DNA from: G963556115 sp963678205 | GTDB lineage: Bacteria; Planctomycetota; SZUA-567 | Direction: 5' to 3' | Length of the DNA: 64,000 nt | Assembly (NCBI GenBank): GCA_963678205.1 | Contig: OY782760.1 | Location: 558,001-622,000, forward strand | Shown: positions 44,812-53,771 of the stretch, one piece after another | How the letters are laid out: each line of letters starts with the position of its first letter | Numbering within the stretch: the stretch's first letter is position 1 | The notes under the pieces: generated by a model | Told to the model about the DNA's origin: nothing | Seen by the model: only the letters and a program-made list of their open reading frames with translations | Databases searched by the model: none | Position numbers and translations under genes: made by a program

Positions 44812-46029
44812 ATGCCTGCTAAAGGGAAAAAACCTCACTTTTTAAATCAGATTATAAAAATTTTGACCATTTTTATAATCGCTGGAATAATTTCCACTCT
44901 CCTAATTTTGACAAAACCATCACCAAAAAGAAAACAAATCAAATTACTTCCATCTACCGTTACTGTAAAAATAGTACAGCCAACTTCAGAAAATATTTGG
45001 ATTAAAACAATGGGCGTAGTACAACCAGTACAGGAATTAAGTATTATTTCAGAAGTTGGTGGACGGGTTGAATGGATAAATAAAAAACTTATCCCTGGAG
45101 GATTTATAAACAAAGGAGAGGTTATTGCAAAAATAGAAAAAACCGATTACGAAATAGCAATTGAACAATCTAAAGCTAATTTAGCAACTGCCAGAAAAGA
45201 TCTCTTAGTAGAAGAGGGTGCTGCCAGATCTGCAAAAGTAATGGAAGATATGTCGAAAATATCTACATCACAGCAAGCAAAAGAATTAAGAATGCGAGTG
45301 CCTCATATTGAAGCAGCTGAATCCAATTTAAATGCAGCAAAAAAATTACTTGAACAAGCTGAAAAAGATTTAAAAAGAACTGACATTATTGCACCATTCC
45401 CAATACTTATAGAATCAGAAAATATAGAAATAGGAAACTATGTCACAAAATTATCGGCTATTGCACAAGCTACTGGTACATCTGCATATTGGGTAAAGGT
45501 AACACTTCCTGTAAGTAAAATTTATTATATAAACATTCCTGGTGTAAACGATAAAAAAGGATCAAACGCTAAAATTATTTTCAAAGGTACCAATGGTAAA
45601 AAAACCATAAAAAACGGAAAAGTAGTAAGATTATTCGGTAGTTTAGATAATACTGGCCGAATGGCCAAAATTCTTATTGAAGTTGATGATCCTTTAGGCA
45701 TTGAAAGTGGAAATCTCGATGAAATGCTATTATTAAATTCTTATGTTCAAGTTGAAATTGAAGGGAAAAAATTAAGTGGCATGGTTGAACTTCCTAGAGA
45801 ATATTTACGTGACGGAAAATTTGTATGGCTCGCTGATAAAGACAATAGACTTGTCATTAAAAAAATTGACATTGCATGGAGAGACAAAGATAAAATTATA
45901 GTTTCAGGAGGGCTTAAAAAAGGAGATAAAGTAATAACATCAAGTAATTTCATACCAGTAAACGGAATGAAACTATCAATTGAAAATAACCATAAGCAAA
46001 AAAGGGGAATCAATGAAGAACAACATTGA
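44812..46029 (+). CDS. RND efflux periplasmic adaptor, pump 2
   Basis: This 405-residue adaptor has one N-terminal membrane helix (ILTIFIIAGIISTLLIL), then the lipoyl-like half GVVQPVQELSIISEVGGRVEWINKKLIPGGFINKGEVIAKIEKTDYEIAIEQSKANLA and the coiled-coil and barrel parts (LKRTDIIAPFPILIESENIEIGNYVTKLSAIA, VELPREYLRDGKFVWLADKDN). It is distant in sequence from the first pump's adaptor. The pump gene overlaps its end by 17 bases. Confidence 0.9.
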   Translation: MPAKGKKPHFLNQIIKILTIFIIAGIISTLLILTKPSPKRKQIKLLPSTVTVKIVQPTSENIWIKTMGVVQPVQELSIISEVGGRVEWINKKLIPGGFINKGEVIAKIEKTDYEIAIEQSKANLATARKDLLVEEGAARSAKVMEDMSKISTSQQAKELRMRVPHIEAAESNLNAAKKLLEQAEKDLKRTDIIAPFPILIESENIEIGNYVTKLSAIAQATGTSAYWVKVTLPVSKIYYINIPGVNDKKGSNAKIIFKGTNGKKTIKNGKVVRLFGSLDNTGRMAKILIEVDDPLGIESGNLDEMLLLNSYVQVEIEGKKLSGMVELPREYLRDGKFVWLADKDNRLVIKKIDIAWRDKDKIIVSGGLKKGDKVITSSNFIPVNGMKLSIENNHKQKRGINEEQH

Positions 46030-49000
46030 TTTTCCTAAAAAAAGTGAAGCTATTTCATGGATGATTTCTCACCCTGTCACAGCCAATCTTATAATGTTAA
46101 TGCTGCTTATAGGGGGGGGGATTGGGTTAATAAATATCAAACAGGAGGTATTTCCTGAATTTGAACTTGATGTAATTTCAATATCTGTTTCATATCCTGG
46201 AGCAACTCCTGAAGAAGTAGAAGATGGTATTATTATTGTAATTGAAGAAAAAATCAAAGATATTGAAGGTATTAAAGAAATAACTTCTCAAGCACAACAA
46301 GGAAAGGCTTCAATCAACATTGATTTAACCATAGACGCTGATAATATAAAAGTCTATCAGGATATTAAAAACACAATAGACAGGATCACCTCACTCCCAG
46401 AAAATTCGGAAAGACCCGTAGTAAGCCTTGCAGAACACAAAATAGCTGTACTAGATATTATCATATCTGGTCAATACGATATGAAACTACTAAAAAAAAT
46501 TGCTGAAGAACTTCGAAATATAGTTCTACTAAATGATAATATTACAAATGTTGAATTAAGAGAAGTAAGAGATCCTGAAATATCTATAGAAGTACCTGCA
46601 AATGAGCTCAGAAAATATGGCTTAACCCTAAATACTATTGCCAATTTAATAACGGCCAACTCACTTGAAATGGGGGGGGGAAGCATAAAAAGTAAAGGCG
46701 GTGAAATACTTTTAAAACTGGATCAGAAAAGAAATTTTGGTAGCGACTACTATTCTATTCCTGTATTAACAACATCTGAAGGAGTTGAAGTATTACTTGG
46801 TGATATAGCTACCATAACTGATGGATTTGAAGAGAGTGATATAGATAGCTATTTCAATGGAAAACACGCTGTAAGATTGAAGATATATCGTGTTGGAAAT
46901 CAGACTCCAAAATCTGTTTCAACTGCAATTCATAATATTTTGTCTAACATTAAGCCAACGCTCCCAGACGGACTGTCTCTGACTGTCTGGAATGATAGAT
47001 CTGTAAATCTTGATGATCGTATAGAATTATTAACAAAAAATATCTGGATGGGGCTGATTTTAGTAATGGTACTCCTAGGGTGTTTTCTTCAGGTGCGATT
47101 AGCATTCTGGGTAATGATGGGTATACCGATATCATTTCTTGGATCATTTGTATTTATGCCGTCTCTTGATATGTCAATAAATATGATCTCACTATTTGCC
47201 TTTATTACTGGACTTGGAATGGTAGTAGATGATGCTATTGTTGTAGGTGAAAACATCTTTGAAATGAGAGAAAGAGGTATAGGATTTATTGAATCGTCAA
47301 TTATTGGAGTTAAGCAAGTTGCTGTACCAGTTATTTTTTCAATATTAACAAATATAATTGCGTTTGCCCCACTTTTATTTGTTCCGGGAATTATGGGGAA
47401 AATATTTAAAGTTATCCCAATAGTTGTAATTTCTGTATTTCTTATTTCGCTCTTTGAAGCACTCTTTATATTGCCTGCACATCTAGCTCACCAAAAAATG
47501 AGTGTAGAAGGTGATATTTGGAGCAAACTTAATAAAGTTGAAACCTGGTTTAGCTTAAAGCTAAAATGGTTTATCAAAAAATTCTATAAACCACTACTTT
47601 GTAAGGCAATAAGACAAAGATATATTACACTAACCATATTTATTTCGATAATGATTATGTTTGGAGCATATATAGCTGGGGGGCATATGTCTATGGTATT
47701 CTTCCCTTCAGTGTCTTCTGATATTGCTCAAGTTACTGCTGATTTACCATTTGGTTCTTCTCCCAAAAATACAAAGGTTATTCATGACAAATTAGTAAAT
47801 GCGGCACAAAAAATTGGAGAGGAATATAAGAAAAAAACAGGTAAAGACCTGATTAAAGGGATATACTCTGGAGTTGGCACAGCCGGTAAAAGGCGTAGAG
47901 GTACTACTGCATTATCAGGAGGGCATACAACAAGCGTAGAGGTTTTATTAGTACCGACTGATATGCGAGATATATCAAGTACAGATTTTAAAAATATGTG
48001 GCGTAATGAAGTAGGTAAAATTCCAGGAATTGAGAGAATGATATTTCTAGATGACCCTAGCGGCCCATCAAGTGGCGACCCAGTAAGTATCGCTCTGTCT
48101 CATTCCAATACCGAAATTCTTGAAAAAGCTGCGAATGAACTCGCTGAAAAGCTTAAGGAATATGATGGTATAAGTGATGTTGATACTGGCTTCAGTAAAG
48201 GTAAGGAAGAATTTGATTTTACAATCACACCAGCTGCAAAAGTATTAGGGTTTACCCCAAGTTACATTGCTTCTCAAATCAGAGCGAACTTTTACGGAGT
48301 AGAAGCTCTAAGACAACAAAGAGATAGAGATGAAATTAAAGTAATGGTAAGGCTACCTAATAATGAGCGGCAGTCAATATTCAACCTTGAAGAGTTAATA
48401 CTTCGCTCTGAAACTGGCGTAGAAATGCCCTTAATAGAAGCGGTAGAAATCACCCATACAATATCTGATAGCTCTATCAATAGAATTGACGGTAGAAGAC
48501 AAATACGAGTTGCTGCTGATATAGCTGACCGCTCAAAAGCTGGTATGATTGTTTCAAGTATCATGAACGATGGCTTTATTGAAAAATTAGAAAGTGAATA
48601 CCCAGGACTCCAAGCAAGCATTGCTGGTGAACGTCAAGACATGCAAGATAGTTTAAAAACTTTAGGATACAGCGCTATAGTTGCAATACTTTTGATATAT
48701 GCAGTATTAGCAATACCTTTTAATAGTTACTTACAACCTGCGATTATTATGGTTTCAATACCATTTGGAATTATTGGAGCTGCACTGGGGCACATCCTTA
48801 TGGGATATAATTCATTATCTTTACCCAGCTTTATGGGTATTGTTGCGCTCTCCGGTGTTGTTGTAAACGATTCTTTAGTAATGGTAGACTTTGCAAACAA
48901 TCTCGGACTAAAGGGTATAAGCCATGGAGAATCTGTTTTTCGAGCAGGAATCAGAAGGTTCAGGCCTATCATGTTGACCAGCCTTACTACATTTGGTGGT

Positions 49001-49183
49001 CTAGCCCCAATGATATTTGAAACAAGTAGACAGGCTAAATTAATGATTCCTATGGCATTATCATTAGGTTATGGTATTTTATTTGCAACTTTTATTGCTT
49101 TAATACTTGTACCTGCTTTATATATAATAATTGAAGATATTAAAAATTTAACCCGTAAATTCTGGTTATGGAAGATTTTTTAA
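46013..49183 (+). CDS. RND efflux transporter, pump 2 (G-tract containing)
   Basis: This 1,056-residue RND protein starts MKNNIDFPKKSEAISWMISHPVTANLIMLMLL, with AAAGGGGA before the ATG at 46013. The Asp pair lies in GLGMVVDDAIVVGENIF, but the usual C-terminal Lys is Asn in GVVVNDSLVMVDFAN, as in a separate RND branch. Periplasmic repeats EFELDVISISVSYPGATPEEVEDGI and SINIDLTIDADN mark the first loop. Two runs of nine G (46112-46120 and 46672-46680) encode Gly stretches. Slippage in either would shift the frame. Confidence 0.92.
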   Translation: MKNNIDFPKKSEAISWMISHPVTANLIMLMLLIGGGIGLINIKQEVFPEFELDVISISVSYPGATPEEVEDGIIIVIEEKIKDIEGIKEITSQAQQGKASINIDLTIDADNIKVYQDIKNTIDRITSLPENSERPVVSLAEHKIAVLDIIISGQYDMKLLKKIAEELRNIVLLNDNITNVELREVRDPEISIEVPANELRKYGLTLNTIANLITANSLEMGGGSIKSKGGEILLKLDQKRNFGSDYYSIPVLTTSEGVEVLLGDIATITDGFEESDIDSYFNGKHAVRLKIYRVGNQTPKSVSTAIHNILSNIKPTLPDGLSLTVWNDRSVNLDDRIELLTKNIWMGLILVMVLLGCFLQVRLAFWVMMGIPISFLGSFVFMPSLDMSINMISLFAFITGLGMVVDDAIVVGENIFEMRERGIGFIESSIIGVKQVAVPVIFSILTNIIAFAPLLFVPGIMGKIFKVIPIVVISVFLISLFEALFILPAHLAHQKMSVEGDIWSKLNKVETWFSLKLKWFIKKFYKPLLCKAIRQRYITLTIFISIMIMFGAYIAGGHMSMVFFPSVSSDIAQVTADLPFGSSPKNTKVIHDKLVNAAQKIGEEYKKKTGKDLIKGIYSGVGTAGKRRRGTTALSGGHTTSVEVLLVPTDMRDISSTDFKNMWRNEVGKIPGIERMIFLDDPSGPSSGDPVSIALSHSNTEILEKAANELAEKLKEYDGISDVDTGFSKGKEEFDFTITPAAKVLGFTPSYIASQIRANFYGVEALRQQRDRDEIKVMVRLPNNERQSIFNLEELILRSETGVEMPLIEAVEITHTISDSSINRIDGRRQIRVAADIADRSKAGMIVSSIMNDGFIEKLESEYPGLQASIAGERQDMQDSLKTLGYSAIVAILLIYAVLAIPFNSYLQPAIIMVSIPFGIIGAALGHILMGYNSLSLPSFMGIVALSGVVVNDSLVMVDFANNLGLKGISHGESVFRAGIRRFRPIMLTSLTTFGGLAPMIFETSRQAKLMIPMALSLGYGILFATFIALILVPALYIIIEDIKNLTRKFWLWKIF
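46112..46120 (+). repeat. nine-G tract inside the RND gene (first)
   Basis: The nine G encode part of LIGGGIGL in the first membrane helix. Runs this long are rare in AT-rich DNA and prone to polymerase slippage. Confidence 0.85.
46672..46680 (+). repeat. nine-G tract inside the RND gene (second)
   Basis: The run starts in an ATG codon and encodes MGGGS in the first periplasmic loop. Same length as the first tract, 560 bases upstream. Confidence 0.85.
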
Positions 49184-49556
49184 TTTCTTCTTTATAATAA
49201 TATATTACATGATAATACTCAAAAGAATTTTATAATACTTTGCTATATTCTATAAGTTTAACTATTATCATATACTATATATATTTATATTTACACTTGT
49301 ATAGATATCGGAACATATGTATTATATTATGTATAATGGCAATAAAAGTTTTGTATACAGAGCATTTGTTAATAATAACTCAAAATTACTTAATGTTTTT
49401 GAGTATGGGCATTTATTAGTACGTACTATTTAAAAGAGTTGAGACTATATTAGTCTCAACTCTTTTAAATAGTACTAATTTATAATTTGATTGTTGGTTA
49501 ATATATAGATTGAAATGGTTTTAATTTGTAAGTAATTATGGAAAGGAATTAGGATT
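49184..49556. other. intergenic region before the pyrophosphatase gene
   Basis: About 370 AT-rich bases hold one marked structure (49423-49475, listed separately) and promoter-like TATAAT words near 49330. AAAGGAATTAGG precedes the hppA ATG. No gene seen. Confidence 0.45.
49423..49475. repeat. perfect 25-base inverted repeat with 3-base loop
   Basis: The arms 49423-49447 and 49451-49475 are exactly complementary around TAT. The hairpin is about 240 bases after the RND stop and 80 bases before hppA. No T run follows on the plus strand, so a simple terminator is not certain; end of an unseen transcript, RNase site or protein-binding palindrome are options. Confidence 0.75.
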
Positions 49557-51899
49557 ATGAACCCCGAGTTATTGTGGTGGATTGCTCCTATCTCTGCTGT
49601 ACTATCCTTAATATTTGCTATAGGATTTTACAAGTGGATGATTGGGCAGAGTGAGGGCAATGCAACAATGAAAGAGATTGCTCAGCACGTTAGAGAGGGT
49701 GCTTATGCGTATCTATATGCTCAGTACAAAGTAGTCGGAAAAGTTTTTATAGTTTTATTTATTATTTTTGCAATTCTAGCACTTATTGGTGTACAGAATC
49801 CATTTGTACCTGTTGCCTTTCTCACAGGTGGTTTTTTCTCAGGATTATGTGGCTTCCTAGGGATGAAAACAGCTACGAATGCTTCAGCACGTACTGCTCA
49901 AGGAGCAAATGAAAGCCTAGATAGAGGACTCAAAATTGCCTTTAGATCTGGTGCTGTTATGGGGCTTATTGTTGTGGGATTTGGTCTTCTTGATATCTGT
50001 GCATGGTATTATATTCTTGATCATCTAGTATATACTACTGATCATATGGCTAATGGTTTTGGTCACATTACTGATAGCATCTGGCTTGTAGAACCCAAAA
50101 CACTAATCAATGAAAAATATGTAAGTATTACCACAACTATGCTTACATTCGGTATGGGTGCTTCTACCCAGGCATTATTTGCCCGTGTTGGTGGTGGTAT
50201 CTATACAAAAGCTGCAGATGTTGGTGCTGACCTTGTAGGTAAAGTTGAAGCAGGTATCCCTGAAGATGATCCACGTAACCCAGCTACTATTGCGGATAAT
50301 GTTGGTGATAACGTTGGTGATGTTGCAGGTATGGGTGCTGACCTTTATGAATCATACTGTGGCTCTATTCTTGCAACGTGTGCTCTTGGTGCAGCTCTTC
50401 CCGCACTTGGTGCAAAAGCTGTTCTTGCTCCAATGATTATTGCTGGTATTGGTATTATACTATCTATCCTTGGATGTCTAATGGTAAGATGTGATGAAAA
50501 AGCCGACATGAAAACTCTAATGAAAGCTCTTACCATGCCGTTATGGTTCTCTACTGCGGCTATTGCGCTAGTATCATTACTATTAACACCTCTCGGTCTT
50601 GACCTTATTTCATATGGGGTATTTGGCTCAATCTGTTCTGGTCTTGTAGCTGGTTGTATTATCGGTCTTCTTACAGAATATTATACATCTGATGAATACA
50701 GCCCAACTAAGGGCATTGCTGAGCAAGCAAAAATGGGACCAGCAACAGCAATTATTGATGGTATTGCTGTAGGTATGTACTCAACCGGATGGCCTGTTGT
50801 TACTATTGTTGCTGGTATTCTCTGTGCATTCGGATTTGCTGGAGGTTTTGAAGATTTTTCAATGGGTCTATACGGCGTAGGATTTGCTGCTGTTGGTATG
50901 TTATCTACACTCGGTTTCTCACTTGCAACAGATGCATATGGTCCAATTGCTGATAATGCTGGTGGTAATGCAGAAATGAGTGAACTTGATCCATCTGTCC
51001 GTAAAAAAACCGATGCTCTAGACATGCTTGGTAATACTACCGCTGCTATTGGTAAAGGTTTTGCAATAGGTTCCGCTGCTCTTACTGCTATGGCTCTTCT
51101 TTCAGCTTATCTTGAAGAAGTACGTGTCTGGATTATGCATCTTGCTGATAGTACTGGTAGTCACATTATTAATAATGTTTTATTCTATGTTGAAGAAGCT
51201 CCTGCAAAAATTGCTGATTCTCTTGTTGCAGTAAAAATTGCTGAAGCCGGAGTCTCTGATTTTGTTCAAGCTTACGGCCTTGACGTAATGAACCCAAAAC
51301 TTCTTTGTGGTATTTTCTTAGGAGCTATGATGGCTTTTGTTTTCTGCGCTATGACTATGAAGGCTGTTGGTCGTGCTGCTGGTGCAATGGTTGAAGAAGT
51401 CCGTCGCCAATTCAGGGAAATCGTTGGTATTATGGAGAAAAAAGCTAAGCCTGACTATGCTCGCTGCGTTGAAATTTCAACAAAAGGTGCTCAGAAAGAA
51501 ATGCTTGTTCCTTCAATCCTTGCAATTGCTATCCCAGTTATTGTTGGTTTAATACTTGGTGTTAGTGGAGTAATTGGTCTACTTGTTGGCGGGCTTACTA
51601 CTGGATTTACTCTTGCATGTATGCTCAATAATGCTGGTGGTGCTTGGGATAATGCAAAAAAACACATTGAAAAAGATAAAAAAACTACTGATGCTAATAA
51701 TAATATTTTGACTGGTAAAGGCTCTGAAGCTCATAAAGCCGGTGTTGTTGGCGATACAGTTGGTGATCCATTTAAAGATACTTGTGGTCCTAGTTTAAAT
51801 ATTTTGATCAAACTAATGAGTATGGTAAGTGTTGTATTTGTTGGTGTGGTTGTAAAATATGGTGATATCATTGAGAAGATTATTTCTGGCTCATATTAA
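49557..51899 (+). CDS. hppA: membrane-bound pyrophosphatase (ion pump)
   Basis: This 780-residue integral membrane enzyme couples pyrophosphate hydrolysis to H+ or Na+ export. The acidic substrate motifs are ADVGADLVGKVEAGIPEDDPRNPATIADNVGDNVGDVAGMGADL and GGAWDNAKKHIE to GDTVGDPFKDTCGPSLNILIK. Ala in LGNTTAAIGKG marks the K+-dependent class, in which both Na+ and H+ pumps occur. The chain is longer than the usual 670-720 residues, with extra segments in loops near DHLVYTTDHMANGFGH and VWIMHLADSTGSHIINNVLFYVEE. Single gene ending at a strong terminator. Confidence 0.95.
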   Translation: MNPELLWWIAPISAVLSLIFAIGFYKWMIGQSEGNATMKEIAQHVREGAYAYLYAQYKVVGKVFIVLFIIFAILALIGVQNPFVPVAFLTGGFFSGLCGFLGMKTATNASARTAQGANESLDRGLKIAFRSGAVMGLIVVGFGLLDICAWYYILDHLVYTTDHMANGFGHITDSIWLVEPKTLINEKYVSITTTMLTFGMGASTQALFARVGGGIYTKAADVGADLVGKVEAGIPEDDPRNPATIADNVGDNVGDVAGMGADLYESYCGSILATCALGAALPALGAKAVLAPMIIAGIGIILSILGCLMVRCDEKADMKTLMKALTMPLWFSTAAIALVSLLLTPLGLDLISYGVFGSICSGLVAGCIIGLLTEYYTSDEYSPTKGIAEQAKMGPATAIIDGIAVGMYSTGWPVVTIVAGILCAFGFAGGFEDFSMGLYGVGFAAVGMLSTLGFSLATDAYGPIADNAGGNAEMSELDPSVRKKTDALDMLGNTTAAIGKGFAIGSAALTAMALLSAYLEEVRVWIMHLADSTGSHIINNVLFYVEEAPAKIADSLVAVKIAEAGVSDFVQAYGLDVMNPKLLCGIFLGAMMAFVFCAMTMKAVGRAAGAMVEEVRRQFREIVGIMEKKAKPDYARCVEISTKGAQKEMLVPSILAIAIPVIVGLILGVSGVIGLLVGGLTTGFTLACMLNNAGGAWDNAKKHIEKDKKTTDANNNILTGKGSEAHKAGVVGDTVGDPFKDTCGPSLNILIKLMSMVSVVFVGVVVKYGDIIEKIISGSY

Positions 51900-51919
51900 T
51901 CTCACTATTTATTTTTATT

Positions 51920-51956
51920 GTGCTCTAGTGTTCTTTAAACACTAGAGCACTTTTTT
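51920..51956 (+). terminator. Rho-independent terminator of hppA
   Basis: A 13-base perfect stem (51920-51932 with 51938-51950) with a 5-base loop is followed by six T. It lies 20 bases after the hppA stop, and its T run touches the end of the convergent methyltransferase gene. Confidence 0.92.
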
Positions 51957-52770
51957 ATCTAATCATAAAATGAACTATATAGCAGGATGCCTTCTTTTTT
52001 AAAAATGGAATTCGAATAATAAATCCAAACCATGACCATCTACGCTTGTAATAGTCATAATAATTCCAAGCATTTACTAATTTTATCCTATTATTCCACT
52101 TCTCTATCTCTTTTGGATCATTAATACCCCATTCAAATTTAATTGATTCAGACTTACTCGAATCTAGCCTATTAATTGAATCATGACGATCAGAATGCTT
52201 TACAATATACTCTGAAATAATATCAAACAATATTTCAAATTTTCCGAATTTTTCTATTAATTTATTGAATAATGGTTTTAGCTTATCTTCAGAAAAGTAC
52301 ATAAATATACCTTCTGCAATAATTAACACTGGCATATTTGTTTGCTGTATTTCGTCCATCCAAGTAAAATCAAATACTGATTTCTGAATAAATATATTCT
52401 GCTTCCCTTCTTTAAAAAATTTTTTTCTAATATTAATTGATTGTGGTAAATCTATATCGTACCATTTTTCTATTCTATTATCTTTTAATCGTTCAAAGCG
52501 AGTATCTAAACCTGCTCCAATATTAATAATTATTGAATTATGATTTCTATTTAAAAAATCCTTTACCGCATTATCAAGTAACTTTGTCCTTATAACTACC
52601 CCAATCTGAGACAACCATGATTTTTCAAACTTAGAAAAATCATAATCAATTTTTGAAAGTATTTCTACAGCCTTATTATCCATTATAATTGGATCTTTAT
52701 ACTTAATCTCTGTTGCTTTTGCCCATAATGGAATTAACATCGTTTCTGGCACACCTGTAAGATTACCCAT
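51955..52770 (-). CDS. LCM/TcmP-type SAM-dependent methyltransferase
   Basis: This 271-residue protein has the LCM-family SAM loop IINIGAGLDTRFERL (about 85-100), the acidic strand EKWYDIDLP and the active region VLIIAEGIFMYF. The family contains leucine carboxyl methyltransferases and O-methyltransferases such as TcmP. PETMLIPLWAKATEIKYKDPIIMD at the N-terminus fits the TcmP-like branch. Substrate unknown. The gene stands alone between a terminator and an AT-rich spacer. Confidence 0.85.
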   Translation of the reverse strand: MGNLTGVPETMLIPLWAKATEIKYKDPIIMDNKAVEILSKIDYDFSKFEKSWLSQIGVVIRTKLLDNAVKDFLNRNHNSIIINIGAGLDTRFERLKDNRIEKWYDIDLPQSINIRKKFFKEGKQNIFIQKSVFDFTWMDEIQQTNMPVLIIAEGIFMYFSEDKLKPLFNKLIEKFGKFEILFDIISEYIVKHSDRHDSINRLDSSKSESIKFEWGINDPKEIEKWNNRIKLVNAWNYYDYYKRRWSWFGFIIRIPFLKKKASCYIVHFMIR

Positions 52771-52944
52771 AATACTCTTCCCACATTATTAGATTAACTT
52801 AAAATTATTAGCTATAACTAACTATTATGATACGACTCATTACAATGATTGTCAAGAATAATTGATAATAAAGTATATATAAGATTATGGAGAAAAATTT
52901 TAAAGAATTATATATAATTTATATTAGCATAAATATACAACACT

Positions 52945-53760
52945 TCATTTATTTGTAAACTTAATATAATGCTCTGTAAGCATCCAAAGAGATGGATATT
53001 GACTTTTAGCTAAAGCAAACCTCTGTACTCTTTTCGCATCTTCTATTCTGCCATTACTAAAATATGCTTCTGCCAATGTATCAAGATATGAGGCATTTCT
53101 TCCATCAGGGTCTATAATAATTTTTTTAATTAATTTCAAAGCTAATTCTGGATTTTTCAAATTATTTATTTTTGTAGTAGCCAGCATATAGGCATAAAGA
53201 TTGTAATAATCCAAACTTCCTTCAATACTTCTTGGATCAGTACTTATAATTTCTTCAACTGATTTTTCTGTATTGAGTTTCTGAATTTCAGCAAACGCCT
53301 CTTTTTCTCTACCCAACTCAAAGAGAAAACTTGTCTTCAGAATAACTACTGCTATATAAAGGTCCTTTTTCAATGAATTGTTTTTCAACACCTGATTTAT
53401 CTGGAACAAACCTTCTTCATCCCATACATGATACTCAGGTAATATATTTGCAGCATAATTACAGGCGTGAGCATATAATAGTTTTGCCTCAGTACTGCCA
53501 TGTACAGCAGTATCTCTAAGTTGCTTGAGTATTTCTTTAATCTGAATTACATTATAATTTGAGTCTAGACCATTCACACTAGAAAATACTGAATACTGCT
53601 GATTAAGCTCCACCTGTTTACCAATAAATTTACCTACTCCGGATGCAATTAAAAATACTATTAATGCAGAAACTAAAATTTTTAGCATTCGAGGTGGATT
53701 ATATTTTTTCTTTACTGGTAAACCTAACAATTCTCTATCTTTTGTTATATCAATTTTCAT
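52945..53760 (-). CDS. membrane-anchored TPR-like protein of unknown function
   Basis: This 271-residue protein has a cytoplasmic stretch of about 25 residues, one membrane helix (MLKILVSALIVFLIASGVGKFI, about 26-47) and a mainly helical remainder. The helices have TPR-like repeats, clearest at the C-terminus (NASYLDTLAEAYFSNGRIEDAKRVQRFAL). It starts 11 bases after the end of the longer reading of the secreted-protein gene, so the two are probably one operon. A role as a scaffold for the exported partner is only a guess. Confidence 0.6.
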   Translation of the reverse strand: MKIDITKDRELLGLPVKKKYNPPRMLKILVSALIVFLIASGVGKFIGKQVELNQQYSVFSSVNGLDSNYNVIQIKEILKQLRDTAVHGSTEAKLLYAHACNYAANILPEYHVWDEEGLFQINQVLKNNSLKKDLYIAVVILKTSFLFELGREKEAFAEIQKLNTEKSVEEIISTDPRSIEGSLDYYNLYAYMLATTKINNLKNPELALKLIKKIIIDPDGRNASYLDTLAEAYFSNGRIEDAKRVQRFALAKSQYPSLWMLTEHYIKFTNK

Positions 53761-53771
53761 AATAGTTAATT

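Noticed and set aside
46013..49183. Frameshifted RND gene caused by the G runs
   Set aside because: Both nine-G runs keep the frame and the protein reads through to its normal end, so the gene as given is intact.
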